In this document: one piece after another, positions 1 through 9,107 of the stretch | How positions within the stretch are numbered: the first letter of the stretch is position 1 | Layout of the letters: every line of letters begins with the position of its first letter | Source of the DNA: Undibacterium sp. | GTDB lineage: Bacteria; Pseudomonadota; Gammaproteobacteria; Burkholderiales; Burkholderiaceae | DNA length: 22,693 nucleotides | NCBI GenBank assembly: GCA_014376575.1 | Contig: JACMRF010000092.1 | Coordinates: 1-22,693 of the forward strand | Direction of reading: 5' to 3' | Notes under the pieces: model-generated | What the model was told of the DNA's origin: nothing | Databases searched by the model: none | What the model saw: the letters and a program-made list of their open reading frames with translations, nothing else | Made by a program: the position numbers and the translations under genes

Positions 1-63
1 AGTCGGCCTTGTAGAGCAAGCTGAAGCCTGATTTTTGCCCGTTTTTGTTTATTATTGAAACTT

Positions 64-1293
64 ATGTCCGACAAACAATTTGATATCGCCTTAATTGATG
101 ATCGACCGTTTTTCGAAACGGTGCTGCGCTATGGCGTCAAGCAAGGCATCATCGATAACGCCAAACTGGCCGCGATTAATCTAGAAGCGCCCAAGGGCGT
201 GGTGCAAATTGCCGATGCTTTTGGCAGCAAGTATCTGAGGCCAGAGATTGAGGCGGCGCGTAAGCGTATCGTCAATCTGGCCAGTTTGTTTTTGGTCCAG
301 ACATCGCAGGGTGATCTGGAGGCCGCAGCAAAGTTCATTCGTGATAATACCTTTTTGACGCTGTCGAGAGGCGGATCTGGCTTGATCAAGGCCTTGTTCT
401 CCATGCCGGAATATGCTTTGCTTGGTCGCGAGGAAAAAGGTCGCGTCGAAGATTTTCTTGAATTTTGGTCACTGAAAGAAAAGCCCTCTGATTATCGCAA
501 GGCGCTGGAGCAACGCCAGACCAATGCGCTGGAAATTGAGGCCGGTTTTTGGTTCGGAAGCAGTTTGGGGTTGTCGCGCGCTTTGCTTGAAGACGATGAT
601 GTCGAGGCGGTATCGGTGATCAGATCGGCGATGCTGGCGCAACTCGTTGGTCGGCAAGAGATTACTTTTTCGAATCAAATCGAGTTTGCGACTTTGCTTG
701 AATCTATTCGCGCCAAGCCGATCAAGATTGTCGGGCGCGGCAAGGCAAAGACAGGCATCGTTCCTATGGACATTCCTGAGAAATATCGCGCCATTGCTGA
801 ACGTGTACAGCAAGAAATCATCACGCAAGATTTGCCAAAAATAAAGGACATGTCCGCCTCGCTCGATAAGTTGGTGTATGAGCTGAAAGAGCGTTACTTT
901 ATCCGTGATCATGAGGTGGAAGATACTTCGGATTACGACGCGTTGGTCTCCAAGGAGTGGACCAAGCTGACCAAGGGCAAGACAGATATTGACTCATTAT
1001 TGACGATGTTTTTGTGCATCGCTGTCGGCGTCGCACCTAAGACCAGTCTGACCGAAAAAACCGCCAAGACTTTAGTCAAGAAAATCCGCGCGCAAGGCTT
1101 TGAATCTGAATTGGCAACGGCATGGATACAGACGTGTGCACCGCATGAAAAGCAAGAAGGCTTATTGGAAGACTGGAACGCCTTTCTGGAAGACGCCGAT
1201 GCCTATTTGCTGGACGATTGGGATACTAGCTTTAGTGGTGCTTTGCGATTTTTGAGCGACAATTGCCATATTGAAAGAACTGTGAAGAAGTAA
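64..1293 (+). CDS. Uncharacterised cytoplasmic protein, 409 residues
   Basis: I do not recognise this protein and assign no function. The frame is open upstream to a TTG at 55, but the ATG at 64 gives a cleaner start (MSDKQFDIAL); neither has a convincing Shine-Dalgarno sequence. The product is soluble by eye: no signal peptide, no clear membrane helix, many charged residues, and a run of acidic residues near the C-terminus (LLEDWNAFLEDADAYLLDD). No cysteine cluster, P-loop or other catalytic motif stands out. The reading frame is long, uninterrupted, has codon use like its neighbours, and ends just before a terminator shared with the convergent yqhD gene, so it is very likely a real gene. 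What lies upstream is cut off by the window edge, so operon membership is unknown. Confidence 0.8.
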   Translation: MSDKQFDIALIDDRPFFETVLRYGVKQGIIDNAKLAAINLEAPKGVVQIADAFGSKYLRPEIEAARKRIVNLASLFLVQTSQGDLEAAAKFIRDNTFLTLSRGGSGLIKALFSMPEYALLGREEKGRVEDFLEFWSLKEKPSDYRKALEQRQTNALEIEAGFWFGSSLGLSRALLEDDDVEAVSVIRSAMLAQLVGRQEITFSNQIEFATLLESIRAKPIKIVGRGKAKTGIVPMDIPEKYRAIAERVQQEIITQDLPKIKDMSASLDKLVYELKERYFIRDHEVEDTSDYDALVSKEWTKLTKGKTDIDSLLTMFLCIAVGVAPKTSLTEKTAKTLVKKIRAQGFESELATAWIQTCAPHEKQEGLLEDWNAFLEDADAYLLDDWDTSFSGALRFLSDNCHIERTVKK

Positions 1294-1316
1294 ATTTAAC
1301 AGTTTTCATTTTAATG

Positions 1317-1353
1317 AAACGTCCAAATACATCGCCTGTACTTGGACGTTTTT
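1317..1353. terminator. Bidirectional terminator between convergent genes
   Basis: A 10-bp stem (AAACGTCCAA / TTGGACGTTT) is followed by T residues on the plus strand and has A residues before it, so it can also work on the minus strand. It lies between the stop of the 64-1293 gene and the stop of the minus-strand yqhD gene at 1360 and probably serves both. Confidence 0.8.
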
Positions 1354-1359
1354 GTATTT

Positions 1360-2520
1360 TTACAGACTCAACTCCAGAACTTGACGGCTGATCTCTAGCG
1401 TCACATCGCGTTTTTCACCTAAATTGACCATGCGGTGGCTTTCTAATGCCGCCAAAATAGGCGCGATGCAATCGACATTGAGTGCATAGTCGCTCAAACG
1501 CGTTTTGACGCCCATTTGTTCGAAAAATTCTTGTGTCCGTCTAATCGCCGCGTCGATGCGGGTATTTTCATCGCCATCTCGCAGATCCCATACTCGTTCT
1601 GCATATTGCAGCAGTTTTTCGCGCTTGCCTTCCTTGCGGATTCTTAGCATGCTTGGCAGGATGATAGCAAGCGTCTGAGCATGATCAAGACCGTGCAAGG
1701 CGGTCACCTCGTGGCCTATCATGTGCGTCGCCCAATCCTGTGGCACGCCAGTAGAAATGACGCCGTTCAAGGCCATGGTGGCGCACCACATGAGATTGGC
1801 GCGCACGTCATAGTCTTCTGGATTGGCGAGTGCTTTAGGGCCTTCTTCTATGATGGTCTTTAAGATGCCTTCAGCAAATCTGTCTTGCACCGGTGAGTTG
1901 ACCGGATAGGTTAGATATTGCTCCATCACGTGGATGAACGCATCGACCGCGCCGTTGCCGATTTGTCTTACCGGGAGCGTAAAAGTGGTGCTTGGATCAA
2001 GTATTGAAAATTTGGGAAAGCAATGGCGGTTATTAAACGCCATCTTGGCGTTAATGGACCGCCGCGTGACGACGGAGCCGCTATTCATTTCGGATCCTGT
2101 TGCGGGCAAGGTTAATATGGCGCCGAAGGGGAGCGCTTTGCTGATATTAGCGCCGCGTTTTTCCAGGATAGCCCATGGTTCATTACCTTCAAAAAGCGCC
2201 GCCGCCGCTACAAATTTTGCGCTGTCGATGACGGAGCCGCCGCCAACGGCTAGTAGGAAATCGATTTTCTTGGCTTTAACTAAATCGATGGCGACTAACA
2301 ATGTTTCATAAGTGGGGTTGGGTTCGATGCCGCTAAATTCGCTAACTTCGCGTTCACCTAAGGCTGCGATGACTTCGTCAAATACGCCATTCTTTTTGAT
2401 GCTGCCGCCGCCATACATGAGCAAAACCTTGGCATCGCTAGGTACAACTTTGTTGAGGTCGGCAATCCGACCTTTGCCAAAAAGAATTTGAGTTGGATTG
2501 TAAAAATCAAAATTCAGCAT
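1360..2520 (-). CDS. yqhD: NADPH-dependent aldehyde reductase YqhD (iron-containing alcohol dehydrogenase family)
   Basis: A 386-residue group III alcohol dehydrogenase, very close in length and sequence to E. coli YqhD (387 aa), which reduces short-chain and lipid-derived aldehydes with NADPH in the cytoplasm. The N-terminal nucleotide-binding half shows ILFGKG (12-17), YGGGS (36-40) and AVGGGSVIDS (91-100); the signature LTLPATGSE is at 136-144. The C-terminal helical half carries the four expected metal ligands: Asp193 and His197 (VDAFIH), His266 (WATH) and His280 (HGLDH). The start is supported by GAGGAGT about 8 nt upstream on the minus strand. It stands 72 bp downstream of the RsmI-like gene on the same strand; no regulator gene is adjacent. 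The family is known for aldehyde detoxification; the physiological substrate here is inferred only. Confidence 0.93.
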   Translation of the reverse strand: MLNFDFYNPTQILFGKGRIADLNKVVPSDAKVLLMYGGGSIKKNGVFDEVIAALGEREVSEFSGIEPNPTYETLLVAIDLVKAKKIDFLLAVGGGSVIDSAKFVAAAALFEGNEPWAILEKRGANISKALPFGAILTLPATGSEMNSGSVVTRRSINAKMAFNNRHCFPKFSILDPSTTFTLPVRQIGNGAVDAFIHVMEQYLTYPVNSPVQDRFAEGILKTIIEEGPKALANPEDYDVRANLMWCATMALNGVISTGVPQDWATHMIGHEVTALHGLDHAQTLAIILPSMLRIRKEGKREKLLQYAERVWDLRDGDENTRIDAAIRRTQEFFEQMGVKTRLSDYALNVDCIAPILAALESHRMVNLGEKRDVTLEISRQVLELSL

Positions 2521-2592
2521 TTTGGTTACTCCTCAATTAAACGCAAGACCGCATCTTAGCTTAAATCAAAAATTTTAAACCGACCGTTCTTT

Positions 2593-3348
2593 TTATTGAT
2601 TTGCCAGGAATAAAAATACCGTCGGTTTTTTGTGGAAGTCTGGCGCCTGATTGACGTGTAAGCGCTTTTTCCATTCGATAGCACTCAGCGTTGTAATGCG
2701 TTCAGAGTCCAATGTGAGATCGGTCGCGACGCAAATTAAAGTATGTGGCAAACAGCTACTTGCAAGCGCTTCCAGCATGGCCGCGTTACGATAAGGCGTC
2801 TCGATCAATAATTGAGTTTGTTGTTCTTTGCGTGAGCGCTCTTCCAATTCTTTAATCCGCTTGACGCGCAAGGCGGCATCGATAGGTAGGTAGCCGTGAA
2901 AAGCAAAGCTTTGACCGTTCAAACCGCTTGCCATCAACGCTAATAATAAAGAGGAAGGGCCAACCAAGGGCCTGACGCAAATATTGCGCTGATGCGCCAG
3001 TCGCACCAGATTGGCGCCTGGATCGGCCACGGCTGGGACGCCGGCTTCAGAGATTAACCCTACGTCATGCCCCTGAATCAGTGGCGCCAACAGCGCTTCT
3101 AGCGCTTGCACTGGTGTGTTGACATTTAATTCCGCAATTTGTAGTTCCTGCATCGGTTTTGCCAGCGGGTGACTTTGATTGAGCATCTTTAAATAAGCAC
3201 GAGTCGTCTTGGCATTTTCAGCGACAAAATGACTTAATTGCGCCGTCATTTTTTGTACAGTATCGGGGATGATTTGCGCCAACAGCTGGTCTTGTTGCGC
3301 TTCGGTTTGCCCAAGCGTATTGGGAATGAGATAGAGTATGCCGGCCAT
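2593..3348 (-). CDS. RsmI-like SAM-dependent methyltransferase (tetrapyrrole methylase fold)
   Basis: A 251-residue protein of the SAM-dependent tetrapyrrole methylase superfamily, resembling RsmI, the 16S rRNA C1402 2'-O-methyltransferase. Family features seen: N-terminal strand GILYLIPNTLG (3-13) where RsmI has LYVVATPIGN; the loop LISEAGVPAVADPG (98-111); VGPSSLLLAL (129-138); and ETPYRN (183-188). It is shorter than E. coli RsmI (286 aa) and its N-terminal motif differs, so it is probably the RsmI-related paralogue often found beside maf in Burkholderiales rather than RsmI itself. Its substrate is not known to me. It lies downstream of maf on the same strand with a 95-bp gap. The ATG lacks a clear ribosome-binding site, so the start is less certain than the frame. 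Confidence 0.85.
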   Translation of the reverse strand: MAGILYLIPNTLGQTEAQQDQLLAQIIPDTVQKMTAQLSHFVAENAKTTRAYLKMLNQSHPLAKPMQELQIAELNVNTPVQALEALLAPLIQGHDVGLISEAGVPAVADPGANLVRLAHQRNICVRPLVGPSSLLLALMASGLNGQSFAFHGYLPIDAALRVKRIKELEERSRKEQQTQLLIETPYRNAAMLEALASSCLPHTLICVATDLTLDSERITTLSAIEWKKRLHVNQAPDFHKKPTVFLFLANQ

Positions 3349-3443
3349 ATGTTTTGTAGATACTGGTAGTGAGTATTGAGTAATATCGCTTCGTAGCGCA
3401 ATGTTGGTGGGCGTATTTTATAGAAAATACATATACTCCCTCA

Positions 3444-4055
3444 TTATTTGAAAAAAGTAACGCCTATATTGCGCAACATGCTGGTGAGTGTGATCAGCGG
3501 AAGTCCAGTCAGCGCGGTGGGATCTTCACTCACTATTTTTTCGATAATGACGATGCCTAAACCTTCATTTTTGGCACTGCCTGCGCAGTCGTAAGGTTGC
3601 TCGATTTGTAAATAGGCGTCCAATTCGGCATCGCTTAAATCACGAAAGCGAACTAGGGTTTGTATATTTTTCAACTGAACGGTGTGCCCGCTTTGCACTT
3701 TTCGGTTGTCCAGCAGACAAAGCGCAGTGTGAAATATAACTTCTTTGCCACGCATTTTTTGCAATTGTTTCAATGCGGCGTCATGCGTACCAGGCTTGCC
3801 AATCTGCTCTCCCTCTAGCGTGGCGACCTGATCGGAACCTATAATGATGGACTCTGGATATTTTTGTGCAATCGCGTGTGCTTTTTGCTGCGCCAGGCGC
3901 AATGCTGTTTGCTCGGGGGATTCATGCGGGAGCGCGCTTTCATCGATATCCGGAGCGATGGCTTCAAATGGCAAATGCAATCGTGAGAGTAATTCGCGGC
4001 GATAGGCAGATCCGGATGCCAAAATAAGATGGGGTAATTGTTGGGTGTATGGCAT
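3444..4055 (-). CDS. maf: Maf family nucleotide pyrophosphatase, YceF type (7-methyl-GTP pyrophosphatase)
   Basis: A 203-residue Maf/HAM1-fold protein. It opens with LILASGSAYRRELL (10-23), the Maf nucleotide-binding signature; GSDQV (73-77) carries the catalytic Asp75; a GKP motif follows. The C-terminal DPTALTGLPL segment resembles E. coli YceF rather than YhdE, so hydrolysis of 7-methyl-GTP to the monophosphate in the cytoplasm is the likely reaction. The context agrees: in E. coli yceF lies divergent to yceD-rpmF-plsX, exactly as here. The gap to yceD is 116 bp. No strong Shine-Dalgarno sequence precedes the ATG; the start is chosen because the homologous N-terminus begins only a few residues before LILAS. 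Confidence 0.93.
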   Translation of the reverse strand: MPYTQQLPHLILASGSAYRRELLSRLHLPFEAIAPDIDESALPHESPEQTALRLAQQKAHAIAQKYPESIIIGSDQVATLEGEQIGKPGTHDAALKQLQKMRGKEVIFHTALCLLDNRKVQSGHTVQLKNIQTLVRFRDLSDAELDAYLQIEQPYDCAGSAKNEGLGIVIIEKIVSEDPTALTGLPLITLTSMLRNIGVTFFK

Positions 4056-4114
4056 TTGTTCGTGGTGTTTTTTGCAAATAAACGCAAATTGAAATGAATT
4101 TTTGCTGCAAGCCT

Positions 4115-4144
4115 TTGACTAATAAGTAGCAACCCTGTTATTAT
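4115..4144 (+). promoter_or_regulatory. Sigma-70-type promoter for yceD-rpmF
   Basis: TTGACT (4115-4120) and TATTAT (4139-4144) are separated by 18 bp, close to the housekeeping consensus. The predicted transcript would start near 4151, about 20 nt before the yceD ATG at 4172. It lies in the maf/yceD divergent gap. Confidence 0.7.
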
Positions 4145-4171
4145 CGCAGGTTTTCTGGGTTCAAATATCCT

Positions 4172-4699
4172 ATGCAAGCATTAGTGATTGACGCTTTTTC
4201 GTTTTGCCAGCTCCAGGAGCGGCGCGAAGGTAATGTTTTAATCGCGGATTTGCAGCGTTTATCCAACGAATGTGCAAACAATGATGGTAGTTTGAGTTGG
4301 TCGCTTGAAGGCGGCATTAGTCGACTCGGTTATCCTCGTTTGGTATTGACGGTAAATGGTAACGTGCAATTGATGTGTCAGCGATGCTTGACTATCTTTG
4401 CTTTTGAAGTTGACTCGGATTCAGAATTAATTCTCGCCAAAAACGAAGAAAATGCCGATGAAATAGAGGCGTTGATCGATGACGACGAGATTGATGTAGT
4501 AGTAGGCAGCAAAACATTCAACATCATGGATTTGATCGAGGATGAAGTGTTGCTGGCAATACCCCAATCGCCCAAGCATGCAGTATGCCCTGATGTAGTA
4601 TTTGATTCATCGGTCTCAACAGTGGCAGCGATTGAAGCAGAAGTGAGTAACAAGGTGTCTCCATTCGCTGTGCTGAAGAAGATAAATGGGCGTACCTAG
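4172..4699 (+). CDS. yceD: YceD/DUF177 family protein (23S rRNA accumulation protein)
   Basis: A 175-residue member of the DUF177/YceD family, which is linked in bacteria and plastids to 23S rRNA accumulation and large-subunit assembly. The N-terminus IDAFSFCQLQERREG (6-20) and C-terminus PFAVLKKI are typical of the betaproteobacterial proteins. A C-x2-C pair (Cys69, Cys72; CQRC) and a strongly acidic middle section (EENADEIEALIDDDEIDVV) are visible. It precedes rpmF by 118 bp on the same strand, the usual pairing with ribosomal protein L32. The promoter at 4115-4144 is well placed to drive both. The Shine-Dalgarno sequence is weak; the ATG is chosen from fit to the family N-terminus. Confidence 0.93.
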   Translation: MQALVIDAFSFCQLQERREGNVLIADLQRLSNECANNDGSLSWSLEGGISRLGYPRLVLTVNGNVQLMCQRCLTIFAFEVDSDSELILAKNEENADEIEALIDDDEIDVVVGSKTFNIMDLIEDEVLLAIPQSPKHAVCPDVVFDSSVSTVAAIEAEVSNKVSPFAVLKKINGRT

Positions 4700-4817
4700 T
4701 GGCATTATTCTGAAAAGACACTCAGGTCGAAGTATTGTTAGGGATTCTTGAATAACATTTTTGTTCATTCAGGTGTGTTAAATTTTAGAAACATTTTTTG
4801 AAGTATTAGGAGTTATC

Positions 4818-4997
4818 ATGGCCGTTCAGCAAAACAAAAAATCACCATCCAAGCGTGGTATGCACCGTTCACACGATTTCCTGGTTGCTCCGCAATTAGG
4901 TATTGAGCCAACAACTGGCGAAACGCATATGCGCCACCACATTAGCCCAAATGGCTTTTACCGTGGGCGTAAAGTATTGAAAACTAAGAACGATTAA
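4818..4997 (+). CDS. rpmF: 50S ribosomal protein L32
   Basis: A 59-residue protein, read directly from the sequence: it begins [20 protein letters not shown] and ends [11 protein letters not shown], with [11 protein letters not shown] before that. This is the full length of betaproteobacterial L32, a basic component of the large ribosomal subunit. It lacks the four zinc-binding cysteines, so it is the zinc-independent (C-minus) form. TAGGAG lies about 7 nt before the ATG and sets the start. It follows yceD and is closed by a strong terminator at 5016-5056, so most transcripts should end before plsX. Confidence 0.98.
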   Translation: MAVQQNKKSPSKRGMHRSHDFLVAPQLGIEPTTGETHMRHHISPNGFYRGRKVLKTKND

Positions 4998-5015
4998 TAT
5001 TTTTTCTTAGCGATG

Positions 5016-5056
5016 AAGCGGCGTAACGAGTCTTGCACTTGACGCCGCTTTTTTTT
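5016..5056 (+). terminator. Rho-independent terminator after rpmF
   Basis: A 9-bp perfect stem (AAGCGGCGT / ACGCCGCTT) is followed by eight or more T residues. It separates yceD-rpmF from plsX, which lies 158 bp further on. Confidence 0.9.
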
Positions 5057-5214
5057 ATCTAGGATTTTTGTATTTATTGGTATTTTCACCAGCGCAAAAT
5101 CAGAAAATTCATTGTCGCCATCATATTATTTGATGTCTGAAATTGAAATTGTTCGATTTGAGTGCATCAATCTTGTTAACATAGCTGTTTCAAGATGAAG
5201 TTTAGTCTCACTAC

Positions 5215-6270
5215 ATGACCATAAAAATATCAATTGACTGTATGGGCGGAGATCATGGCCCTACGGTTACCGTAGCGGCAGCATTTTCATTCGCCAACCG
5301 CGAGCCGGATGTCGAATTCCTTTTGGTTGGACAGGAAGCGATTATTAGAGCCGAATTAAGCAAAATCGGAGCGCTTCATCACCCTAGGATATCGATAGTT
5401 AATGCGACCGAAGTAGTCGAGATGGACGATCCCATCGAAGTGGCTTTGCGCAGAAAAAAAGATTCTTCAATGCGGATAGCCGTCACTCAAGTGAAAGACG
5501 GTCTCGCGCAAGCGTGCGTCTCGGCGGGAAATACCGGCGCACTGATGGCAGTGTCGCGCTATGTCCTAAAAACTATGCCAGGAGTCGACAGACCAGCAAT
5601 TTGCAGTATTTTGCCTAATCAAAAAAACCTCCCTACCTATATGCTTGATCTCGGCGCTAATGTCGATTGTGAGCCGCTGCATTTGCATCAGTTTGCCATT
5701 ATGGGTTCTGCTTTGGTTGCGGCATTGGAAGGCAAAGCAAAGCCGAGCATAGGCTTGCTGAATGTTGGAGAAGAAGATATTAAGGGGAATGATGTCGTCA
5801 AAAAGACAGCGCAATTATTACGTGCCGATCATGAACGGGGCTTGCTCAACTTTTACGGCAATGTAGAGGGTAATGATATTTTTGAAGGAACGACCGATAT
5901 CGTCGTCTGCGATGGTTTTGTCGGCAATGTGACGCTAAAAGCAGCGGAGGGAATGGGGCGCTTCGTTAAATCCACCTTAACTCACGCATTTAAGAGTGGC
6001 TTTTTAAATATGCTAGGTGCAGTGATTGCGCGCGGCGCACTTAAATCGATTTCACGCACCATGAATCCTTCGAATTATAATGGCGGCAGCTTGCTTGGTT
6101 TGCGTGGTTTGGTCTTCAAAAGCCACGGTAGTGCCGATAAATACAGCTACGAATGGGCGATTCAGCGCGCATTCGATGCGGCAAAAAATGATGTGCTTTC
6201 CCGTATTTCAGCATCCATGGCAGAGTTGATGCCCGCTGTAACTTCGTCAGAAGCTAATGAACCCAACTAA
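5215..6270 (+). CDS. plsX: Phosphate acyltransferase PlsX
   Basis: A 351-residue PlsX, the enzyme that makes acyl-phosphate from acyl-ACP and phosphate at the membrane surface to start glycerophospholipid synthesis (partner PlsY). The N-terminal [10 protein letters not shown] (7-16) is the family hallmark; also present are [11 protein letters not shown], the central [22 protein letters not shown], and [12 protein letters not shown]. Length is as expected (E. coli 356). There is no strong Shine-Dalgarno sequence; the ATG at 5215 matches the normal N-terminus [12 protein letters not shown]. fabH follows after 32 bp, giving the common plsX-fabH start of the fatty-acid cluster. Because a terminator lies upstream, plsX must have its own promoter in 5057-5214; I could not pick one out with confidence. 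Confidence 0.97.
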   Translation: MTIKISIDCMGGDHGPTVTVAAAFSFANREPDVEFLLVGQEAIIRAELSKIGALHHPRISIVNATEVVEMDDPIEVALRRKKDSSMRIAVTQVKDGLAQACVSAGNTGALMAVSRYVLKTMPGVDRPAICSILPNQKNLPTYMLDLGANVDCEPLHLHQFAIMGSALVAALEGKAKPSIGLLNVGEEDIKGNDVVKKTAQLLRADHERGLLNFYGNVEGNDIFEGTTDIVVCDGFVGNVTLKAAEGMGRFVKSTLTHAFKSGFLNMLGAVIARGALKSISRTMNPSNYNGGSLLGLRGLVFKSHGSADKYSYEWAIQRAFDAAKNDVLSRISASMAELMPAVTSSEANEPN

Positions 6271-6302
6271 ACAATTTCACAGAATACTAGACAGAAAATA
6301 GC

Positions 6303-7289
6303 ATGACTTTCTTTAGTAAAATTATAGGAACAGGCAGTTACCTGCCTCCAAAGCGAGTAAGTAATCAAGACTTGACTGAGCAATTGGCAGCTAAAGGTGT
6401 TGAAACTTCGGACGAGTGGATATTTTCTCGCAGCGGCATCTCTGCCCGGCATTACGCTGACCCATCTGTAAGCTCAAGCGACATGGCAGTTGAAGCTGCC
6501 AAGCAAGCGTTAGATGCTGCCGATTTGCATGCAAATGATATTGACCTGATTATTCTGGCGACTTCGACGCCTGACTTTTTAGGTGGATTTCCGAGCACTG
6601 CTTGCGTAGTCCAACATAAATTGGGCATGACCAATGGTGCTGCCGCAGTTGACGTGCAAGCGGTGTGCAGTGGCTTTATTTATGCGATGGCGATGGCCGA
6701 CAGCATGATTAAGTCTGGTGCGCACAAGAATGCATTGATCATTGGTGCCGAAGTGTTCTCACGCATCTTGAATTTTGAGGATAGAACTACCTGCGTGCTG
6801 TTTGGCGATGGTGCTGGCGCGATCGTGATGTCTCAATCCACTGAGCCGGGCGTGCTGGCAACTAAATTACATGCTGATGGCAGTTACGCCAATGTCCTGT
6901 GCGTGCCTGGTAACGTGCACGCAGGTGTCATTGCAGGAAGTGCTTTCCTGTATATGGATGGAAAAGCAGTGTTTAAATTGGCGGTGAATGTACTCGAAAA
7001 GGTCGCCAACGAGGTCTTGGAAATCGCCGGCCTAGAGGCGTCAGAGATCGACTGGTTGGTGCCGCATCAGGCCAATATTCGCATCATGCAAAGTACCGCG
7101 AAGAAGCTCGACATGGCCATGGATAAAGTGATCGTGACAGTCGATCAACATGGCAATACATCTGCGGCCTCGATTCCATTGGCATTGGATGTGGCGGTCA
7201 GGGATGGGCGTATTAAAAAAGGCCAGACCGTGATGCTGGAAGGTGTAGGCGGCGGCTTTACATGGGGCGCCGCAATTATCCGGATGTAG
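6303..7289 (+). CDS. fabH: 3-oxoacyl-ACP synthase III (FabH)
   Basis: A 328-residue beta-ketoacyl-ACP synthase III, which condenses acetyl-CoA with malonyl-ACP to begin each fatty-acid chain. The thiolase-fold catalytic triad is intact: Cys122 (VQAVCSGF), His255 (VPHQANIRI) and Asn285 (QHGNTSAAS). The N-terminal [10 protein letters not shown] (7-16) and C-terminal [11 protein letters not shown] (313-323) are also diagnostic. It lies between plsX and fabD (gaps 32 and 35 bp) in one co-oriented run. The start ATG at 6303 has only a weak ribosome-binding site but fits the family N-terminus. Confidence 0.98.
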   Translation: MTFFSKIIGTGSYLPPKRVSNQDLTEQLAAKGVETSDEWIFSRSGISARHYADPSVSSSDMAVEAAKQALDAADLHANDIDLIILATSTPDFLGGFPSTACVVQHKLGMTNGAAAVDVQAVCSGFIYAMAMADSMIKSGAHKNALIIGAEVFSRILNFEDRTTCVLFGDGAGAIVMSQSTEPGVLATKLHADGSYANVLCVPGNVHAGVIAGSAFLYMDGKAVFKLAVNVLEKVANEVLEIAGLEASEIDWLVPHQANIRIMQSTAKKLDMAMDKVIVTVDQHGNTSAASIPLALDVAVRDGRIKKGQTVMLEGVGGGFTWGAAIIRM

Positions 7290-7324
7290 TTTGATTATTT
7301 GAAATTATTGAAAATGTAATTTAT

Positions 7325-8266
7325 ATGACGCAATTTGCTTTCGTTTTTCCAGGTCAGGGCTCGCAAGCCATCGGTATGCTGAATGGCTTTGCCGAAAATA
7401 ATGTAGTGCAGCAGACTATTGCTGAAGCATCTGATGCCTTGCAATTTGATCTTGCTAAATTAATCGCCGAAGGGCCGAAAGAATCGCTAGATCTAACGAC
7501 GAATACTCAGCCAGTGATGTTGACTGCTGCGGTAGCTTGTTATCGTGCCTGGGTCGCTGCAGGCGGCGCTATTCCTGCGATTGTAGCTGGCCATAGTCTT
7601 GGTGAATACTCCGCTTTAGTTGCCTCTGGCGTGATTGCGTTCAAGGATGCCGTACCGTTGGTGCGATTTCGTGCGGAGGCAATGCAAAGCGCAGTACCGG
7701 TCGGGCAGGGTGGGATGGCGGCGATTTTGGGTCTGTCTGATGAAGATGTTATCGACACTTGCACTGAAGCGTCGGTAGGCTATCCCGATGAGGTAGTTGA
7801 AGCTGTGAATTTCAATGCGCCAGCGCAAGTCGTGATTGCGGGTAGTAAGGCGGCAGTTGAGCGTGCTTGCGAGATCGCTAAAGCAAAAGGTGCTAAGCGT
7901 GCTTTGATCTTGCCAGTGTCCGCGCCATTTCATTCATCTTTATTAAAACCGGCTTCGGTTAAGCTGCGAGGTTATTTGGACGGTCTAAATTTTTCTATTC
8001 CAACGATTTCTTTGATCAATAACGTTGACGTTGCTATTGCTAATGACATAGCTGTAATCAAAGATGCGTTGGTGCGCCAGGCTGCAAGTCCAGTGCGCTG
8101 GGTCGAAACCATACAGAAAATTGGTTACAGTGGCGCCACGCATGTGATTGAATGCGGCCCCGGAAAAGTATTGGCTGGTTTGACCAAAAGAATTAACGCA
8201 GATTTGATTGGTGATGCCATGTTTGATCAGGCTTCACTTGAAAAAATAATGGAAATTCTCAAATAA
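7325..8266 (+). CDS. fabD: Malonyl-CoA:ACP transacylase (FabD)
   Basis: A 313-residue malonyl transferase that loads malonate from CoA onto the acyl carrier protein. N-terminal FVFPGQGSQAIGM (7-19) is the standard signature. The nucleophile is Ser91 in AGHSLGEYSAL, with Arg116 (RFRAEAM) binding the malonyl carboxylate and His203 (SAPFHSSL) completing the dyad. Length matches E. coli FabD (309). It is followed by fabG after 19 bp. No strong Shine-Dalgarno sequence; the ATG at 7325 is the only start that keeps the conserved N-terminal strand. Confidence 0.98.
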   Translation: MTQFAFVFPGQGSQAIGMLNGFAENNVVQQTIAEASDALQFDLAKLIAEGPKESLDLTTNTQPVMLTAAVACYRAWVAAGGAIPAIVAGHSLGEYSALVASGVIAFKDAVPLVRFRAEAMQSAVPVGQGGMAAILGLSDEDVIDTCTEASVGYPDEVVEAVNFNAPAQVVIAGSKAAVERACEIAKAKGAKRALILPVSAPFHSSLLKPASVKLRGYLDGLNFSIPTISLINNVDVAIANDIAVIKDALVRQAASPVRWVETIQKIGYSGATHVIECGPGKVLAGLTKRINADLIGDAMFDQASLEKIMEILK

Positions 8267-8285
8267 AACGATTGGTGACACAAAA

Positions 8286-9038
8286 ATGACACAACAATTA
8301 GTAAATCAAGTGGCGCTGGTCACTGGCGCGTCCCGCGGCATTGGCAAGGCCATTGCGATAGGGTTGGCGCGCGCTGGCGCTCGCGTAATCGGCACTGCCA
8401 CATCAGAAGCTGGCGCTGAAGCTATTTCTGTCTATTTGAATGAAATCAGTCCAAACGCAGGTAAGGGCGTTGTGTTTGACGTCAATGATGTTGCCCGTTG
8501 CGGTACTTTGGTGGATGAAATTCAAAAAGAATTTGTTGTCTTATCTATTCTTGTCAATAATGCCGGTATTACACAAGATCAGCTTGCGATGCGTATGAAG
8601 GAGGACGATTGGGATAATGTCATCTCCACAAATCTCAATGCGGTCGCGCGACTTTCTCGCGCAGTGTTGCGTGGAATGATGAAAGCAAAGCAGGGCCGTA
8701 TTATTAATATTACGTCCGTTGTTGGCTCTTCAGGCAATCCTGGCCAAATGAATTATGCTGCAGCCAAGGCCGGTGTTGCCGGCATGAGCAGAGCATTGGC
8801 GAGAGAGATCGGAAGTCGCAATATTACTGTCAACTGTGTTGCACCCGGTTTTATTGATACTGATATGACTAAGGCGCTGACAGACGACCAGCGAGCCGCA
8901 ATCTTGCAACAAATTCCTATGGCGAAATTAGGTCGGCCAGAAGATATTGCTGCAGCTACCGTTTTCCTTGCCTCGCCAGAAGCAGGGTATATTACGGGAA
9001 CCACTTTACATGTTAATGGCGGCATGTATTTGTGCTAA
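8286..9038 (+). CDS. fabG: 3-oxoacyl-ACP reductase (FabG)
   Basis: A 250-residue short-chain dehydrogenase that reduces 3-oxoacyl-ACP with NADPH in the elongation cycle. The cofactor motif is TGASRGIG (13-20); NNAG is at 91-94; the catalytic residues Asn116, Ser144, Tyr157 and Lys161 are all in place (NITS ... MNYAAAKAG). The C-terminal ITGTTLHVNGGMY fits FabG rather than other SDRs, as does the position between fabD and acpP. The upstream ribosome-binding site is weak (GGTGAC). Confidence 0.97.
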   Translation: MTQQLVNQVALVTGASRGIGKAIAIGLARAGARVIGTATSEAGAEAISVYLNEISPNAGKGVVFDVNDVARCGTLVDEIQKEFVVLSILVNNAGITQDQLAMRMKEDDWDNVISTNLNAVARLSRAVLRGMMKAKQGRIINITSVVGSSGNPGQMNYAAAKAGVAGMSRALAREIGSRNITVNCVAPGFIDTDMTKALTDDQRAAILQQIPMAKLGRPEDIAAATVFLASPEAGYITGTTLHVNGGMYLC

Positions 9039-9107
9039 TTTATTTTAACTGCATTTTATCTTGATAATCGCCGAAATTAGGCGGAGATAATCTTGGGAAC
9101 TGCAAAT

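Noticed and set aside
3360..3440. Possible third copy of the 81-bp repeat between maf and the RsmI-like gene (ATACTGGTAGTGAGTAT and ATACTCCC, also 81 bp apart end to end)
   Set aside because: The left motif resembles the shared end only at 14 of 17 positions, and the right motif points outward instead of inward, so the layout differs from the two better copies. The equal length is probably coincidence.
9062..9095. GATAATC repeated on both sides of a CGCC/GGCG hairpin before acpP
   Set aside because: The repeats are only seven bases and the stem four; too short to call an operator.
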